From positions 62,001-126,000 of the forward strand of contig NZ_CP109056.1 of the NCBI RefSeq assembly GCF_035975855.1: 64,000 nt of DNA, read 5' to 3'. Positions within the stretch are counted from its first letter, which is position 1; every line of letters begins with the position of its first letter. The notes under the pieces are model-generated. The model was not told the origin of the DNA and ran no database searches. It saw nothing but the letters and a program-made list of their open reading frames with translations. A program made the position numbers and the translations under genes. Shown here in pieces: positions 33,551 through 41,916 of the stretch. This DNA comes from Streptomyces sp. NBC_01304 (lineage in GTDB: Bacteria; Actinomycetota; Actinomycetes; Streptomycetales; Streptomycetaceae).

Positions 33551-33757
33551 TCATCCCTCGGGTTCGGCGAACGGGATCTTGCCCTTGGAGCGTCGCTGGC
33601 GGTCCACGGCCCGCCGTGCGGCCCGGTTCAGGCGGGGGTGTTCCGTGTCCCAGTCCTCGTCGGGGACGACTACCTCCTCGCTCCCGACGAATCTCTCCCA
33701 CCGTGTTCCGGGCGTGGCACGTCGCTCGTTCCAGGGGTTGCTGGAGGGTCCGGACAT
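33551..33757 (-). CDS. Small hypothetical protein
   Basis: 68 aa, ATG 33757 with AAGGAG 8 bases upstream, so translation is credible. Sequence is polar: acidic middle (GSEEVVVPDEDWDTEHP), basic helix (NRAARRAVDRQRRSKGK). No known domain. Lies between WhiB and GNAT genes on the same strand. Confidence 0.5.
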   Translation of the reverse strand: MSGPSSNPWNERRATPGTRWERFVGSEEVVVPDEDWDTEHPRLNRAARRAVDRQRRSKGKIPFAEPEG

Positions 33758-33791
33758 GTCGCATCTCCTTCGGGGTGGCGGGTCAGGCTGG

Positions 33792-34199
33792 CTACTTGGT
33801 GCGGGCGGGGTTGTTCTTGCGGCGCAGCCGGCGCCGGGCCCGCTGCTCGCCGGCGCGCACGGATTCGGCCTGCTTGCACGGCTCGCACGCGGTCTCGCCG
33901 GCGCGCATGTGGCGCTGGTAGGCGGCCGGGGTGCCGCAGGGGTGGGTGAATCTCGTGTAGCCGCGGCCTGTCCAGCCGACTGGCGGATAGCCGGCGGCGG
34001 CCCGCTCAGCACTGGTTTCGCCGCCCCAGGTGCCCCACTCGCCGCTGTTGCGGGCCTGGGTGCGGCACGCCTCGGCCAGCGGGCACCCCGCGCACAGTTG
34101 CTTGGCCGTGGGGGCGAGCACGTCGTCGTGGAAGATCTCGGGGTCGGCGTCGGCGCAGGCGGTGAACTCGACGTTGGGCCGGGTGAGTTGGGTGATCAT
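33792..34199 (-). CDS. WhiB-family iron-sulfur regulator with an added Cys/His tail
   Basis: 135 aa. The WhiB core has four cluster cysteines C15, C36, C39 and C45 (ACADADPEIFHDD, LCAGCPLAEAC) and the G(V/I)WGG-like turn EWGTWGGET. WhiB proteins hold a [4Fe-4S] cluster and bind sigma factor. Beyond residue 80 comes HPCGTPAAYQRHMRAGETACEPC, a compact Cys-x-His-x-Cys-x2-Cys element found alone in many actinobacterial phage and plasmid proteins, then a basic tail. ATG 34199 overlaps the small upstream ORF (ATGA). Confidence 0.88.
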   Translation of the reverse strand: MITQLTRPNVEFTACADADPEIFHDDVLAPTAKQLCAGCPLAEACRTQARNSGEWGTWGGETSAERAAAGYPPVGWTGRGYTRFTHPCGTPAAYQRHMRAGETACEPCKQAESVRAGEQRARRRLRRKNNPARTK

Positions 34200-34369
34200 G
34201 CGGCGGTGCCTCCGGTGACGGCGAGGAGGAGCAGGAGGCCGTCGCGCTGGTTGTAGAGGTCCTCGAGCTCGGGGTCGGTGATGGTCGATACGGTCCGGCG
34301 CGTGGCCGGTGCCGGGTGCTGCTGGTCGAGGTCGGCCTCCCACAGGGGGCGGACGGTGCTGGTGTTCAT
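34196..34369 (-). CDS. Small ORF coupled to the WhiB gene
   Basis: 57 aa, ATG 34369 to a stop overlapping the WhiB start by ATGA. Begins MNTSTVRPLWEADLDQQHP, contains DPELEDLYNQRDGLLLLLAV, and is probably a short helical protein. Coupling and composition support translation; no family is recognised. Confidence 0.5.
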   Translation of the reverse strand: MNTSTVRPLWEADLDQQHPAPATRRTVSTITDPELEDLYNQRDGLLLLLAVTGGTAA

Positions 34370-34401
34370 GTGGCTTCTGCTCTCGTTCGGTGCGGGGTGG
34401 G

Positions 34402-35271
34402 CTACTTGGGGCGCCGGATGCGGCTCTTGCCTTCCAGGAGGGCCCGGCGGGTCTGCTGGTATTCGGTGGAGCCGCTGTTCGGGGTCCGCATGGTCCGCGG
34501 CAGCGTGCCTGGCGCGGGGGTGGTGCTGCCGACCAGGGCGCGGACCTCCTGGTAGTGGGCGGATCCGTCCTCGCGGGTACGGGCCGGCTCGCGATCGGGC
34601 GGCGCCTTGGCCGGCGTGGACTTCACCAGGGCCCGGGTGGCCTGGTAGCCGGCGGCCCCGTCCTCGCGGGTGCGCAGTCGACCCGGGATGACGGGCGCGG
34701 GCGACGTCTGCAGTGCCGCGCGCACCTGCTCACGGCCCCGCGCCCCGATCGGCGACGTGCGCAGCGGAGCGCGAGCGGCCACTTCAACCGGCTCGTCCGC
34801 CGGGCTGTCCTGGGTGTGCGTCGGGCGGATGCGGGAGCCGACCGGAAGGACCCGGATCTTCTGCACGGTCTGCGAGCCGACCGCCTTGTTCACCTGCTCG
34901 ATGAGCTGGGCGCTGATCAGCTGGGCCTGAAAGGCCCAGGAGGGGTTGTCCGGGACCAGGTCGAGGCGGCCGCTGTCCGGGTGGAAGGCCGCGGGCTGCA
35001 GGTGCGCTGCCACCTCGGGGGTGACGATGTCCTTCCACCGGCCGATCACCTCTCCCCCGCCCTTGGGCTTCTCCCAGCCGCGCTCGATCACGAGCCGGGC
35101 CACGGCGCCGCCGAGGCCGAGGGGTTCGCGGCCGGTGCCGTGCAGCGCGGTGGCCGGCCGCTTCGTGCTCGGCTTGCGCTGGGCGCCGGCGCCTCGGCGT
35201 CGGGCGGCTTCCTTCTGCGCGATCAGGGCGAGGCGGCAGAGGTCCAGGCCGGTCGGCTGGTCGGCGCTCAT
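34402..35271 (-). CDS. DciA/DUF721-like protein with C-terminal repeats
   Basis: 289 aa from ATG 35271, overlapping the upstream gene (ATGA). Residues about 50-150 match the DUF721/DciA fold: GGAVARLVIERGWEKPKGG, WKDIVTPEVAAHLQPAAF, SGRLDLVPDNPSWAFQAQL and QVNKAVGSQTVQKIRVLP. DciA is the ancestral loader of the replicative helicase DnaB. The C-terminal 120 residues hold about four copies of a 25-30 residue motif with R-T-R-E-D-G, Y-Q and R-A-L-V-x-S. Coupled to the winged-helix Rep candidate, it looks like a plasmid replication pair (inference). Confidence 0.7.
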   Translation of the reverse strand: MSADQPTGLDLCRLALIAQKEAARRRGAGAQRKPSTKRPATALHGTGREPLGLGGAVARLVIERGWEKPKGGGEVIGRWKDIVTPEVAAHLQPAAFHPDSGRLDLVPDNPSWAFQAQLISAQLIEQVNKAVGSQTVQKIRVLPVGSRIRPTHTQDSPADEPVEVAARAPLRTSPIGARGREQVRAALQTSPAPVIPGRLRTREDGAAGYQATRALVKSTPAKAPPDREPARTREDGSAHYQEVRALVGSTTPAPGTLPRTMRTPNSGSTEYQQTRRALLEGKSRIRRPK

Positions 35272-36653
35272 GCGGGCCTCCAGGTGTGGACGATGCCGCG
35301 GCCGAGACGGGCGAGGCGCTGGGCCTGCTCGACCAGGGCGTTGGTGAACAGCCGGCGGGCATAGTCCTCGCCGCAGGTGCTGACCGTGGCGTGGATGAGC
35401 GCGTGGTCCTTCAGCGCGGCCGCGCGCAGGTCGATGACCTCGTCGCGGGTGAGCTGGGCGAGATCGACCAGTCCGTCGTCGCCGACGGTGAGGTCCCGCT
35501 GCTCCGGGGCGGCCGACGGCTGCTGCAGCTGGGCGAAGGCGCTCTCGACCTCGCGGGCGACGGCGCGGCTGGCCGGCTGCTGCCACTGGCCGTCCCACTC
35601 GGCGTGCCGTTCCTGGGCGGCGGCGCGGGAGTTGCGCCACCAGGTCACGATGGCTGCCCGCTTGGCGGGGGTGTCGTACAGGCGCTCGGCGCCCTTGAGG
35701 CGGTAGGCGAGGAATCCGGAGGGCCGGCGTACGTGACCTGCGGCGCTGTCCTGGCTGATGACGGCGATGACTTCGGTGGCGCTCCAGCCGGCGTCGGCGA
35801 CGTGCCGGACGATCCAGGCGATCCGCGGGACTGCGGCTCGGCCGAGCCACGGGACCTGTGCGACGAGTTCGGCGGCGAGCTGGTAGCGGCGGCCGGTGGT
35901 GTTGAGCTTCTTCTGGGTGGACTTCTTCTGGGTGGGGGACTCGTGCTGCCCGCTGGCGAGCTTGCTCTCAGAGGGAGGGGGAGTATCACCGGTAGAAGAA
36001 GAACCAGAAGTACCAACCACCATTGGGGTGCAAGGCGATGCCGCCGAAGTCCCCTTCACCGGCTGCCGATTAGCGGTGTTTGTCCGCTTCCGGCGCAGGG
36101 GGCGGCGGGCGGCGGCGTGCAGTTCCTTCAGCAGCGGGATGCGGTCCCGGGCGAAGCCCCGTACGGCGCGGATGAGCGTGTCCGAGGGGCCGGTGCGCAG
36201 GCCGGCCGCCTCGTCGAAGACCGGGGGGATGGTGCGGGCGAACTCGGAGGCCCTGCCGCCGACGCCGCGGATGCGGGTGCCCTTGGCGAGGTACGTGAGC
36301 AGACCGGCCTCGCGCAGGATGGCGAGGTGGTACTTCACCGTGCGGGCGGACATCTTCAGCCACGTGACGAGGTTGGCGATGCTGGGGCGGCACTCGGTGA
36401 GGTGGGCGATGGCGTGGGCCGTGCGCCAGGTGGTCTCGCCGACCTTGGCCGGGCCGTGGGACTTGCCAGCGGTGCGCGGCGCGTACTTGTAGTGCCAGTA
36501 CACGGCCTCGAGCCAGGCGTAGCCGTCGGGCGCGATACGGCCGCGGGTGTTCTGAATCCACTGGGCAGCTTCCGGCACGTTCAGCACAGCGGCATCAGGA
36601 TTCGCCGACGCGGCGGCCGGGGGGTACGCGGGTGGAGCGGTGAGCGTGGGCAC
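35268..36653 (-). CDS. Winged-helix protein, candidate replication initiator
   Basis: 461 aa from GTG 36653. Residues about 40-150 form a winged helix: WLEAVYWHYKYAPRTAGKSHGP, CRPSIANLVTWLKMSARTVKYHLAIL, REAGLLTYLAKGTRIRGVGG. The middle is a Ser/Thr/Lys-rich linker encoded by an unusually AT-rich stretch (about 35900-36080) with a 14-bp direct repeat. The C-terminal half is helical (RRYQLAAELVAQVPWLGRAA). Streptomyces linear-plasmid initiators such as pSLA2 Rep1 carry their origin inside the rep gene beside a helicase-related partner gene. The DciA-like neighbour fits that plan. Rep function is inference. Confidence 0.6.
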   Translation of the reverse strand: MPTLTAPPAYPPAAASANPDAAVLNVPEAAQWIQNTRGRIAPDGYAWLEAVYWHYKYAPRTAGKSHGPAKVGETTWRTAHAIAHLTECRPSIANLVTWLKMSARTVKYHLAILREAGLLTYLAKGTRIRGVGGRASEFARTIPPVFDEAAGLRTGPSDTLIRAVRGFARDRIPLLKELHAAARRPLRRKRTNTANRQPVKGTSAASPCTPMVVGTSGSSSTGDTPPPSESKLASGQHESPTQKKSTQKKLNTTGRRYQLAAELVAQVPWLGRAAVPRIAWIVRHVADAGWSATEVIAVISQDSAAGHVRRPSGFLAYRLKGAERLYDTPAKRAAIVTWWRNSRAAAQERHAEWDGQWQQPASRAVAREVESAFAQLQQPSAAPEQRDLTVGDDGLVDLAQLTRDEVIDLRAAALKDHALIHATVSTCGEDYARRLFTNALVEQAQRLARLGRGIVHTWRPA

Positions 36654-36726
36654 GGTCAGTCCTGGGTGATTTTGGGTGTGCTGGAGGAGCCCCGTGGCGT
36701 TGGCCGCGAGGTCGGGGGGAGTCGGT

Positions 36727-37146
36727 TCAGTCGAGAGGGAAGGCCATCTGGACCGGTTCTTCGGCCGGCTCGGTCCGAGCCGCGCGCGGCCGGGCCGGCT
36801 GGATGATCGCGTGGCGCGGGGCCGGCTCTCCGGGCTTCTGCCGGGGGACGGTTCGGGCGCCGGTGAACCGCGGGCGGATGGGCCGAACCGGGCGCTCTGA
36901 GCGGCCGACGATGCGCGGAGCCCGTGGCTCCTGCGCTTCTTCCGCAGCGATCTTGGCGAGCCGGCGAATCTCCCTGGTTGACAGCTTGGTCATGCGGGCG
37001 ATGCGGTTCTCGGGCACTCCGCGGGTGAGGAGCTCAAGGACCTGCAGCTCGGAGAGCGCCCGGTCCGGGTTGAACTTCGGCCAGGGAGCGGCAGGCTGGA
37101 CGGTCGCCTTCTCGCTCGAGGCGCTGGAGTCCTGCTCGCTGCTCAA
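36727..37146 (-). CDS. Small helix-turn-helix protein
   Basis: A perfect AGGAGG lies 6 bases before TTG 37146 (a second TTG at 37149 is also possible). 139 aa. Residues 30-70 form an HTH: ALSELQVLELLTRGVPENRI, ARMTKLSTREIRRLAKIA. The rest is a basic/proline-rich tail with PRFTGARTVPRQKPG and ends QMAFPLD. It precedes the Rep candidate on the same strand and may regulate it or assist at the origin. Confidence 0.65.
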   Translation of the reverse strand: MSSEQDSSASSEKATVQPAAPWPKFNPDRALSELQVLELLTRGVPENRIARMTKLSTREIRRLAKIAAEEAQEPRAPRIVGRSERPVRPIRPRFTGARTVPRQKPGEPAPRHAIIQPARPRAARTEPAEEPVQMAFPLD

Positions 37147-37149
37147 CAA

Positions 37150-37761
37150 CTGCCTCCTGTCTTGAGGGGCACCGGGTCAGTCGGTGCGAAATGGGGTGGG
37201 TGCACACCTGCCGAAGACCTCGCGGACCCAACACCCGGTCAAATCGCGCCAATTGGGCAATTCGGCAGATGGTGAGCAACTTGATGTCTCGCTCGGGTGG
37301 ATTTCCGCCGCTGCTCGGGCGGCACGTGAAGCCGAACCGGGCGGCTGGATTCGAACGCCGCCCGCTGTGCGACTAGTTGCTGCTCACGCGGGCGGACGCG
37401 CTGCCGCAGTCCCGGCCGCATGGCTGAAAGTCGATGCTCCGGTCCCGTGGGACGCGAGCACGATCAGATACCGAAAACCCTGACTGACCTGCCGCTGCGC
37501 GCGGCGTGATGGCACACTCATCCTGTCTCCACGAGGTGACGCCGGAACTGGCCACCGGGTTTGCGACGCCGAGGTTGGCCAGTTCCGGCCCCGCGCAGCC
37601 CTCTTGGGCATGCGGGAGCTGATGGGACGAGGGTTGACGGATGCTTCCCGCCAAGATCCTCGATGCCGCAATCTATGCTAGTTAGGCTCTGGCATCAAGT
37701 TTGTGGTTAGAGTGCCTCCGACGCATGATCGACCTGCCCCGCGCCTATCAGGAGTCCCTGG
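37150..37761. other. Divergent 612-bp non-coding region with a long inverted repeat
   Basis: Lies between the leftward replication-like genes and the rightward XRE gene. It contains a 14-bp perfect inverted repeat (37541-37589), several AATTGGGC/CAATTCGG half-dyads near 37240, and an AT-richer segment at 37660-37720 before the XRE gene. No ORF is supported. Location and dyads make it a candidate control or origin region. Confidence 0.5.
37541..37589. repeat. 14-bp perfect inverted repeat, 21-bp spacer
   Basis: GCCGGAACTGGCCA (37541-37554) and TGGCCAGTTCCGGC (37576-37589) are exact complements. Genes on both sides point away, so a terminator role is unlikely; a binding site for a dimer pair, an origin element or a recombination site is more plausible. 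Confidence 0.6.
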
Positions 37762-38649
37762 ATGCCCGCACGCAACTTCGACGGACGCCGCCTGAGAGCC
37801 GAGCGTCGAGCAGCGGACCTCTTTCAGGCGGACATCGCATCGGGCGTGGGCGTCAGCAAGCCCACCGTCGCCGACTGGGAGAACGGGAACGCCTTCCCTC
37901 AGCCGGAGAAGCTGCCGTCCATCGCCGCGGCCCTGCGCAAGCATGTGGACGATCTCTTCCCGCGGTACGGCGACCCGGACTTGGCGGACCTGCGATGCGA
38001 TGCCGGGCACACCCAGCGCAGCGCCGCCGAGGCGCTTGGCGTCAGCCGGGGTCCCCTTCAGAACGCCGAGCGCGCGAAGCGCAGACTGGACCCGAAGCTC
38101 CTGCCGCGGGTGGCTGCTGTGTACGGGGTGACCGAGGCCGAGGTGGAGGCCGCCCAGGCCCGCTCCTTCGGTGAGTTCCGCCCCCCTGCGCCTTCGTCGG
38201 CGCCGGCGCTGCAGCACGAGCGGCTGGCACAGAAGATCAACCGGCTGCTGGCGACCTTCCCGACGCCCCCCTTGGACGAAGAGCTCGCCGAGGCCATCAA
38301 CGAGACCGCCGGCGCCGACGTCATCACCGCCGGCCAGGTCGCCGAGCTGCGGCAGGGCACTCGCCCCACCCCCGAGGTCCTGGCCGGCACTCCCGAGGTC
38401 ATCGTGCACGAGGGACTGGGCAAGTTCTTCGACGTAACCCCGCAGTTCTTCCTGCCGGTCAAGGACGCCGAGCAGCAGGTGCTGGACATCATGGCGCTGC
38501 TCGCCGGCGAGGACGAGACCTCCAGGCTCGCCCTGGCCGCGCGCGGCGGCGAGGGCGGCCTCTCCGACGGGTTCGTGAACAGGCTTCAGGAGCTGGTCGC
38601 GCAGATGAAGCAGGGCCAGGCCCCCCGCGCCGGCGACCCGAAGATCTAG
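37762..38649 (+). CDS. XRE regulator with two HTH units
   Basis: 295 aa, AGGAG 7 bases before ATG 37762. First HTH residues 7-65 (LRAERRAADLFQADIASGVG, VSKPTVADWENGNAFP). Second at 75-125 (LRCDAGHTQRSAAEALGVSR, GPLQNAERAKRRLDPKLLP). After a Pro/Ala linker a third helical block (LDEELAEAINETAGADVITA) recalls EspR-like proteins. It is convergent with a PAP2-like gene and two more leftward genes, a gene set repeated in actinomycetes. Probably the regulator of that set. Confidence 0.82.
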   Translation: MPARNFDGRRLRAERRAADLFQADIASGVGVSKPTVADWENGNAFPQPEKLPSIAAALRKHVDDLFPRYGDPDLADLRCDAGHTQRSAAEALGVSRGPLQNAERAKRRLDPKLLPRVAAVYGVTEAEVEAAQARSFGEFRPPAPSSAPALQHERLAQKINRLLATFPTPPLDEELAEAINETAGADVITAGQVAELRQGTRPTPEVLAGTPEVIVHEGLGKFFDVTPQFFLPVKDAEQQVLDIMALLAGEDETSRLALAARGGEGGLSDGFVNRLQELVAQMKQGQAPRAGDPKI

Positions 38650-38663
38650 TTCGCCTCGAGCAC

Positions 38664-39227
38664 CTACAGCAGCCACAGGCCTGCCGTGGCCAGGCCCAGT
38701 GACGCGCCTGCGGCCGTCTGCGCCACCGAGTGGTAGCCCAGGGCTACCCGGGACCAGCAGACCGCCAGCACCACGGGGTAGACGAGGAGCCACCACGGCG
38801 AGTGGACCACGGCGAGCAGGGTCACCACTGAGGAGGCCACAGCCGAATCCACGGAGATCTTCCAGGACTCGTTGACGGTGAGCAGCCCGACCGTCATCAG
38901 CCATAGCGCGATCATCGCAAGCAGGATGTCGCGGGGGGCGTGTGCGGCCAGCATGATGAGTGATCCGGTGCCGATGGAGGCAAGGATCACCAGGAAGATC
39001 GGCAGGCGCTGGGTGCGGTCGACGACGTGCCGGTCTCCCCAGGTGCCCTTCCTGCGTTCGTAGTTGATGTACGCGGCCGGCACCACGCCGGCGCACAGCG
39101 CCGCGAGCAGTCCCCACAGCGCCCCGCCCCAGTGCCCGGCGGCCGCGATGCCGATTCCGGTGAGGCCGGCGACGAGCACGTTGCGCGGCTGGAAGACGTC
39201 GGTGACCGCGCGCGCCGCGCTCAGCAT
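38664..39227 (-). CDS. PAP2-like membrane phosphatase
   Basis: 187 aa; ATG 39227 has GGAG 5 bases upstream and overlaps the preceding gene by 7 bases. About five membrane helices. ERRKGTWGDRHVVDRTQRL resembles the first PAP2 motif region (K-x6-R-P), and SRVALGYHSVAQTAAGASLG near the end matches the third PAP2 motif (SRxxxxxHxxxD) with the last Asp replaced by Gln. So the fold is supported but activity is uncertain. Confidence 0.7.
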   Translation of the reverse strand: MLSAARAVTDVFQPRNVLVAGLTGIGIAAAGHWGGALWGLLAALCAGVVPAAYINYERRKGTWGDRHVVDRTQRLPIFLVILASIGTGSLIMLAAHAPRDILLAMIALWLMTVGLLTVNESWKISVDSAVASSVVTLLAVVHSPWWLLVYPVVLAVCWSRVALGYHSVAQTAAGASLGLATAGLWLL

Positions 39228-40453
39228 GAGGACTCCCGGGCGGCGTGCAGCAGTTCGCGGGCCTGCGCGTCGCTGATGGTCACGTAGACGCCCTGGACAC
39301 GCAGCAGCCAGGTGGCCTCGGCGCCGCTGTCGCCGATGGGTTTGTCCGGCAGTGCGCCCGAGGGGAGCTCGTCGCGTTCGCCGGCGGCCACGGCGACCAG
39401 CGCGGCCTTGATCCAGAAAGCCTCGGCGGCCGGCGCCTCGTCGAGGTGATCCACCACTGCGTCCTCGGCGGCCTCGAGCAGCCCGGGCGGAGAGAAGTGC
39501 CGCAACTGCTCGACTGCGTCCGCGATGTCCTGGACCCAGCGATCCAGGCGTACGTCCAAGGGCGGGGCGATACGGGTGAGTTCGCGCAGGCGAGAGCCGG
39601 GCGGGTCGAAGCTGATCTGCGGGATCGCGGTCATCAGGTCCCGCCACAGCGGGTAGAGCTGCTGCAGCGCCCGCCAGTTGCCCCAGCGTGCGTTGGCCGC
39701 GTTGGTGGTGGGCACGGAGGCGCCGAGCGCGAAGAAGAAGAACAGCACCTGCTGCAGTACGTCCGTGGTGTTGCCGACCAGCTGGTCGACCTGAGCAGAG
39801 GCCGGGGCGGCCAGCGTGACCCACAGGTAGGCGGTGCGGGTCACGACGTAGAGAACGCCCAGGGCCATGGCGAACGCCATGAGCGCCAGGCCGATGCGCA
39901 GGAGCCGGGTCTCGGCGCGCCGTGCGGCGCTGGTCCACTGGTAGCCGCAGACCGCGCTCGCGGCGCCGAGGAACAGATAGAAGATCGTCATGTAGGCCGT
40001 GGCGCCCCACTGGCCGGAGTGCTCGGCGATGAAGTCGTCGGACGGGTGCGAGCGGTTCACGACGGTGAAGAACATGACCGTCATCAACAGCATGGCGGCG
40101 AACGCGGTCTTGTAGGCGAGGCGCTGGATCCAGCGGGACACCAGGACGTGGCGGGGAACCTCATCGCCTGCTTCCGCCCGGCCGTAGGCGGTGACGACGA
40201 ACGTGAGGATCGACAGGATCGCGATCACGCTGACGTAGTGCTTGACCAGGATGGATATGTCGGTCGCGGGGGAGGTGTTCAGCGCCTCCTTGACCGCGGG
40301 TGTCTTGAGCCAGAGCGCCAGGGCGAAGCCTGCGAAACAGCCCCACAGGGCTCGCCGCCGGGTGTCGGAGTCCTTGGCCAGGGCGCCGCGCGAACGCCAC
40401 ACGGCCACCCCGGTCATGGTGGCGGCCACCGCGTAGGCGAGGAAGTCGATCAC
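39221..40453 (-). CDS. MAB_1171c-like polytopic membrane protein
   Basis: 410 aa from GTG 40453 with GGAG 5 bases upstream. Seven hydrophobic helices occupy the first 240 residues (for example FAGFALALWLKT, SVIAILSILTFVVTAYG, AMLLMTVMFFTVV, MTIFYLFLGAASAVCG). The last 170 residues are a soluble helical domain with ARWGNWRALQQLYPLWRDL, the signature phrase of this family. The family always sits near XRE and ImmA/IrrE-like genes in actinomycetes, as here. Function is unknown. Confidence 0.72.
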   Translation of the reverse strand: MIDFLAYAVAATMTGVAVWRSRGALAKDSDTRRRALWGCFAGFALALWLKTPAVKEALNTSPATDISILVKHYVSVIAILSILTFVVTAYGRAEAGDEVPRHVLVSRWIQRLAYKTAFAAMLLMTVMFFTVVNRSHPSDDFIAEHSGQWGATAYMTIFYLFLGAASAVCGYQWTSAARRAETRLLRIGLALMAFAMALGVLYVVTRTAYLWVTLAAPASAQVDQLVGNTTDVLQQVLFFFFALGASVPTTNAANARWGNWRALQQLYPLWRDLMTAIPQISFDPPGSRLRELTRIAPPLDVRLDRWVQDIADAVEQLRHFSPPGLLEAAEDAVVDHLDEAPAAEAFWIKAALVAVAAGERDELPSGALPDKPIGDSGAEATWLLRVQGVYVTISDAQARELLHAARESSC

Positions 40454-40465
40454 GGAGTCTCCGAG

Positions 40466-41026
40466 TCAGTTCTGGGTGCGCCGGCGCACGGCGACGGGGT
40501 GGGACAGCGAGGCCTCCAGGAGGCTGAGCATGTCGTCACCAACGGGCTGGCTGCGGGCAATGCGCTTGATGAGGGAGGCGGCGAGTTCGGCCTCTCGCTC
40601 CTCTGGGGTCTCGTAGCGGGTCCGGGCCTGGAAGACGGCCTCGGAGCCCATGCGTTCGGCGATCCTGTCCCGAACGGCCTGGGGCAGGTGCTGCTCGAGT
40701 TCCTTGCAGCTGAGCGTGGTGCCGTGGTTGAACCACTCGTGGGCGAGCTCGTGCAGGACGGTGTGCTGGGTCTGGTTCGGGGTGGGCCGGCCCCGGTAGA
40801 AGATGAACGTCACGTCGTCGAAGCGCGCTCTGAGGCCGCAGGCCGTGCGCAGGTCGGCATCCGGCTCGATGATCTCCACGAGCTCGATCTTCCGGTTCCG
40901 GGCCCTCTCGATGTTCTCGACGAGAGCCGGGATGCTGAACGGCACGGGCAGCGGGAAGTCCTCCAGGCCGCGCTCGCACCTCTGACGCAGGCGGCGCATT
41001 TCACGCCAGTCCCCCAAACCACCCAT
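40466..41026 (-). CDS. ImmA/IrrE-like metallopeptidase
   Basis: ATG 41026 has GGGGGAG 5 bases upstream and is preferred over ATG 41098. 186 aa. TVLHELAHEWFNH carries the zinc motif HELAH. A conserved Tyr-containing strand TFIFYRGRPTPNQTQH precedes it. ImmA/IrrE proteases cleave or relieve an XRE repressor. The nearby XRE gene at 37762 is the obvious partner. It starts a leftward unit with the MAB_1171c-like and PAP2-like genes. Confidence 0.8.
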   Translation of the reverse strand: MGGLGDWREMRRLRQRCERGLEDFPLPVPFSIPALVENIERARNRKIELVEIIEPDADLRTACGLRARFDDVTFIFYRGRPTPNQTQHTVLHELAHEWFNHGTTLSCKELEQHLPQAVRDRIAERMGSEAVFQARTRYETPEEREAELAASLIKRIARSQPVGDDMLSLLEASLSHPVAVRRRTQN

Positions 41027-41196
41027 CGTGTCTCCCCCGTTGGCCACATGTCCCGCTGGGCCATGCTCCAGCGGCTCGGTCTCGCTTTGGCGAATCATCT
41101 CGCACGTACGTTCTAATCGTTTGGGAGGGGTGGTCCCCGCCTCCCGACAGAGTTGCCGCCCGGTCCCACCCCCGTGGGGCCCGGGCCGCGGGGGCG

Positions 41197-41916
41197 TCAG
41201 TGCCCCATGCCGCCGCCACCGTCGACCGGGATGACGGCGCCGGTGATGTAGCTGGCCTCGTCGGAGGCCAGGAAGGTGATCGCGGCAGCGATCTCCCCGG
41301 GCTGAGCCATCCGCTGCAGCGGTATCTGGCGCACCATGGACGCCTTGATCTCGTCGGACAGCGCGGCGGTCATCGCCGTCTCGGTGGCGCCGGGGGCGAC
41401 CACGTTGACCGTGATGCCGCGGCTGCCGTACTCGCGAGCGAGCGAGCGGGCGAAGCCGACCAGGCCGGCCTTCGATGCCGCGTAGTTGGCCTGTCCGGCC
41501 TCGCCCCGCAGGGCGACCGTGGAGGAGACGAGGATGATGCGGCCGGCGCGGGCCCGCAGCATCCCTCGGCTGACCCGCTTGGCCAGCCGGAATGCGCTGG
41601 TGAGGTTGGTATCGAGGACCGAGGTGAAGTCGCCCTCGCTCATCCGCATGAGCAGTTGGTCGCGGGTGGCGCCGGCGTTGGCGACCAGGACCTCGACAAA
41701 GCCGTGGGCTTCCTCGGCCTGCTTGAAAGCGAGGTCGATCTCTTCGGTGTCGGTGATGTCACACCGGACCGGCAGGCATCCGAGCTCCACGAGGTCCGCC
41801 GGCGGCTCGCCGCTGCGGTAGGTGAACGCAACCTTGTGGCCTGCCTGGGCGAACGCGCGGGCGGTGGCGTGGCCGATTCCGCGGCTTCCTCCGGTCACGA
41901 AGATCGAGCGGGACAT
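41197..41916 (-). CDS. fabG: 3-oxoacyl-ACP reductase, SDR family
   Basis: 239 aa; AAGGA 8 bases before ATG 41916. SDR features are complete: FVTGGSRGIGHATARAFA (cofactor loop), VLVANAGATRD (NAG), ILVSSTVALRGEAGQANYAASKAG (Ser, Tyr, Lys catalytic set), VNVVAPGATETAM. The length and GGGGMGH end fit FabG. Reduces beta-keto groups on acyl-ACP with NADPH. A type III polyketide synthase gene lies 1.6 kb away on the other strand, so it may tailor or supply its chemistry (inference). Confidence 0.88.
   Translation of the reverse strand: MSRSIFVTGGSRGIGHATARAFAQAGHKVAFTYRSGEPPADLVELGCLPVRCDITDTEEIDLAFKQAEEAHGFVEVLVANAGATRDQLLMRMSEGDFTSVLDTNLTSAFRLAKRVSRGMLRARAGRIILVSSTVALRGEAGQANYAASKAGLVGFARSLAREYGSRGITVNVVAPGATETAMTAALSDEIKASMVRQIPLQRMAQPGEIAAAITFLASDEASYITGAVIPVDGGGGMGH

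Noticed and set aside
37340..37400. A tRNA T-arm-like GTTCGAATCC on the minus strand
   Set aside because: No matching acceptor stem, D-arm or anticodon arm at the right distances, and the flanking stem does not fit the 5-bp T-stem; a tRNA or tRNA-type att site is not supported.
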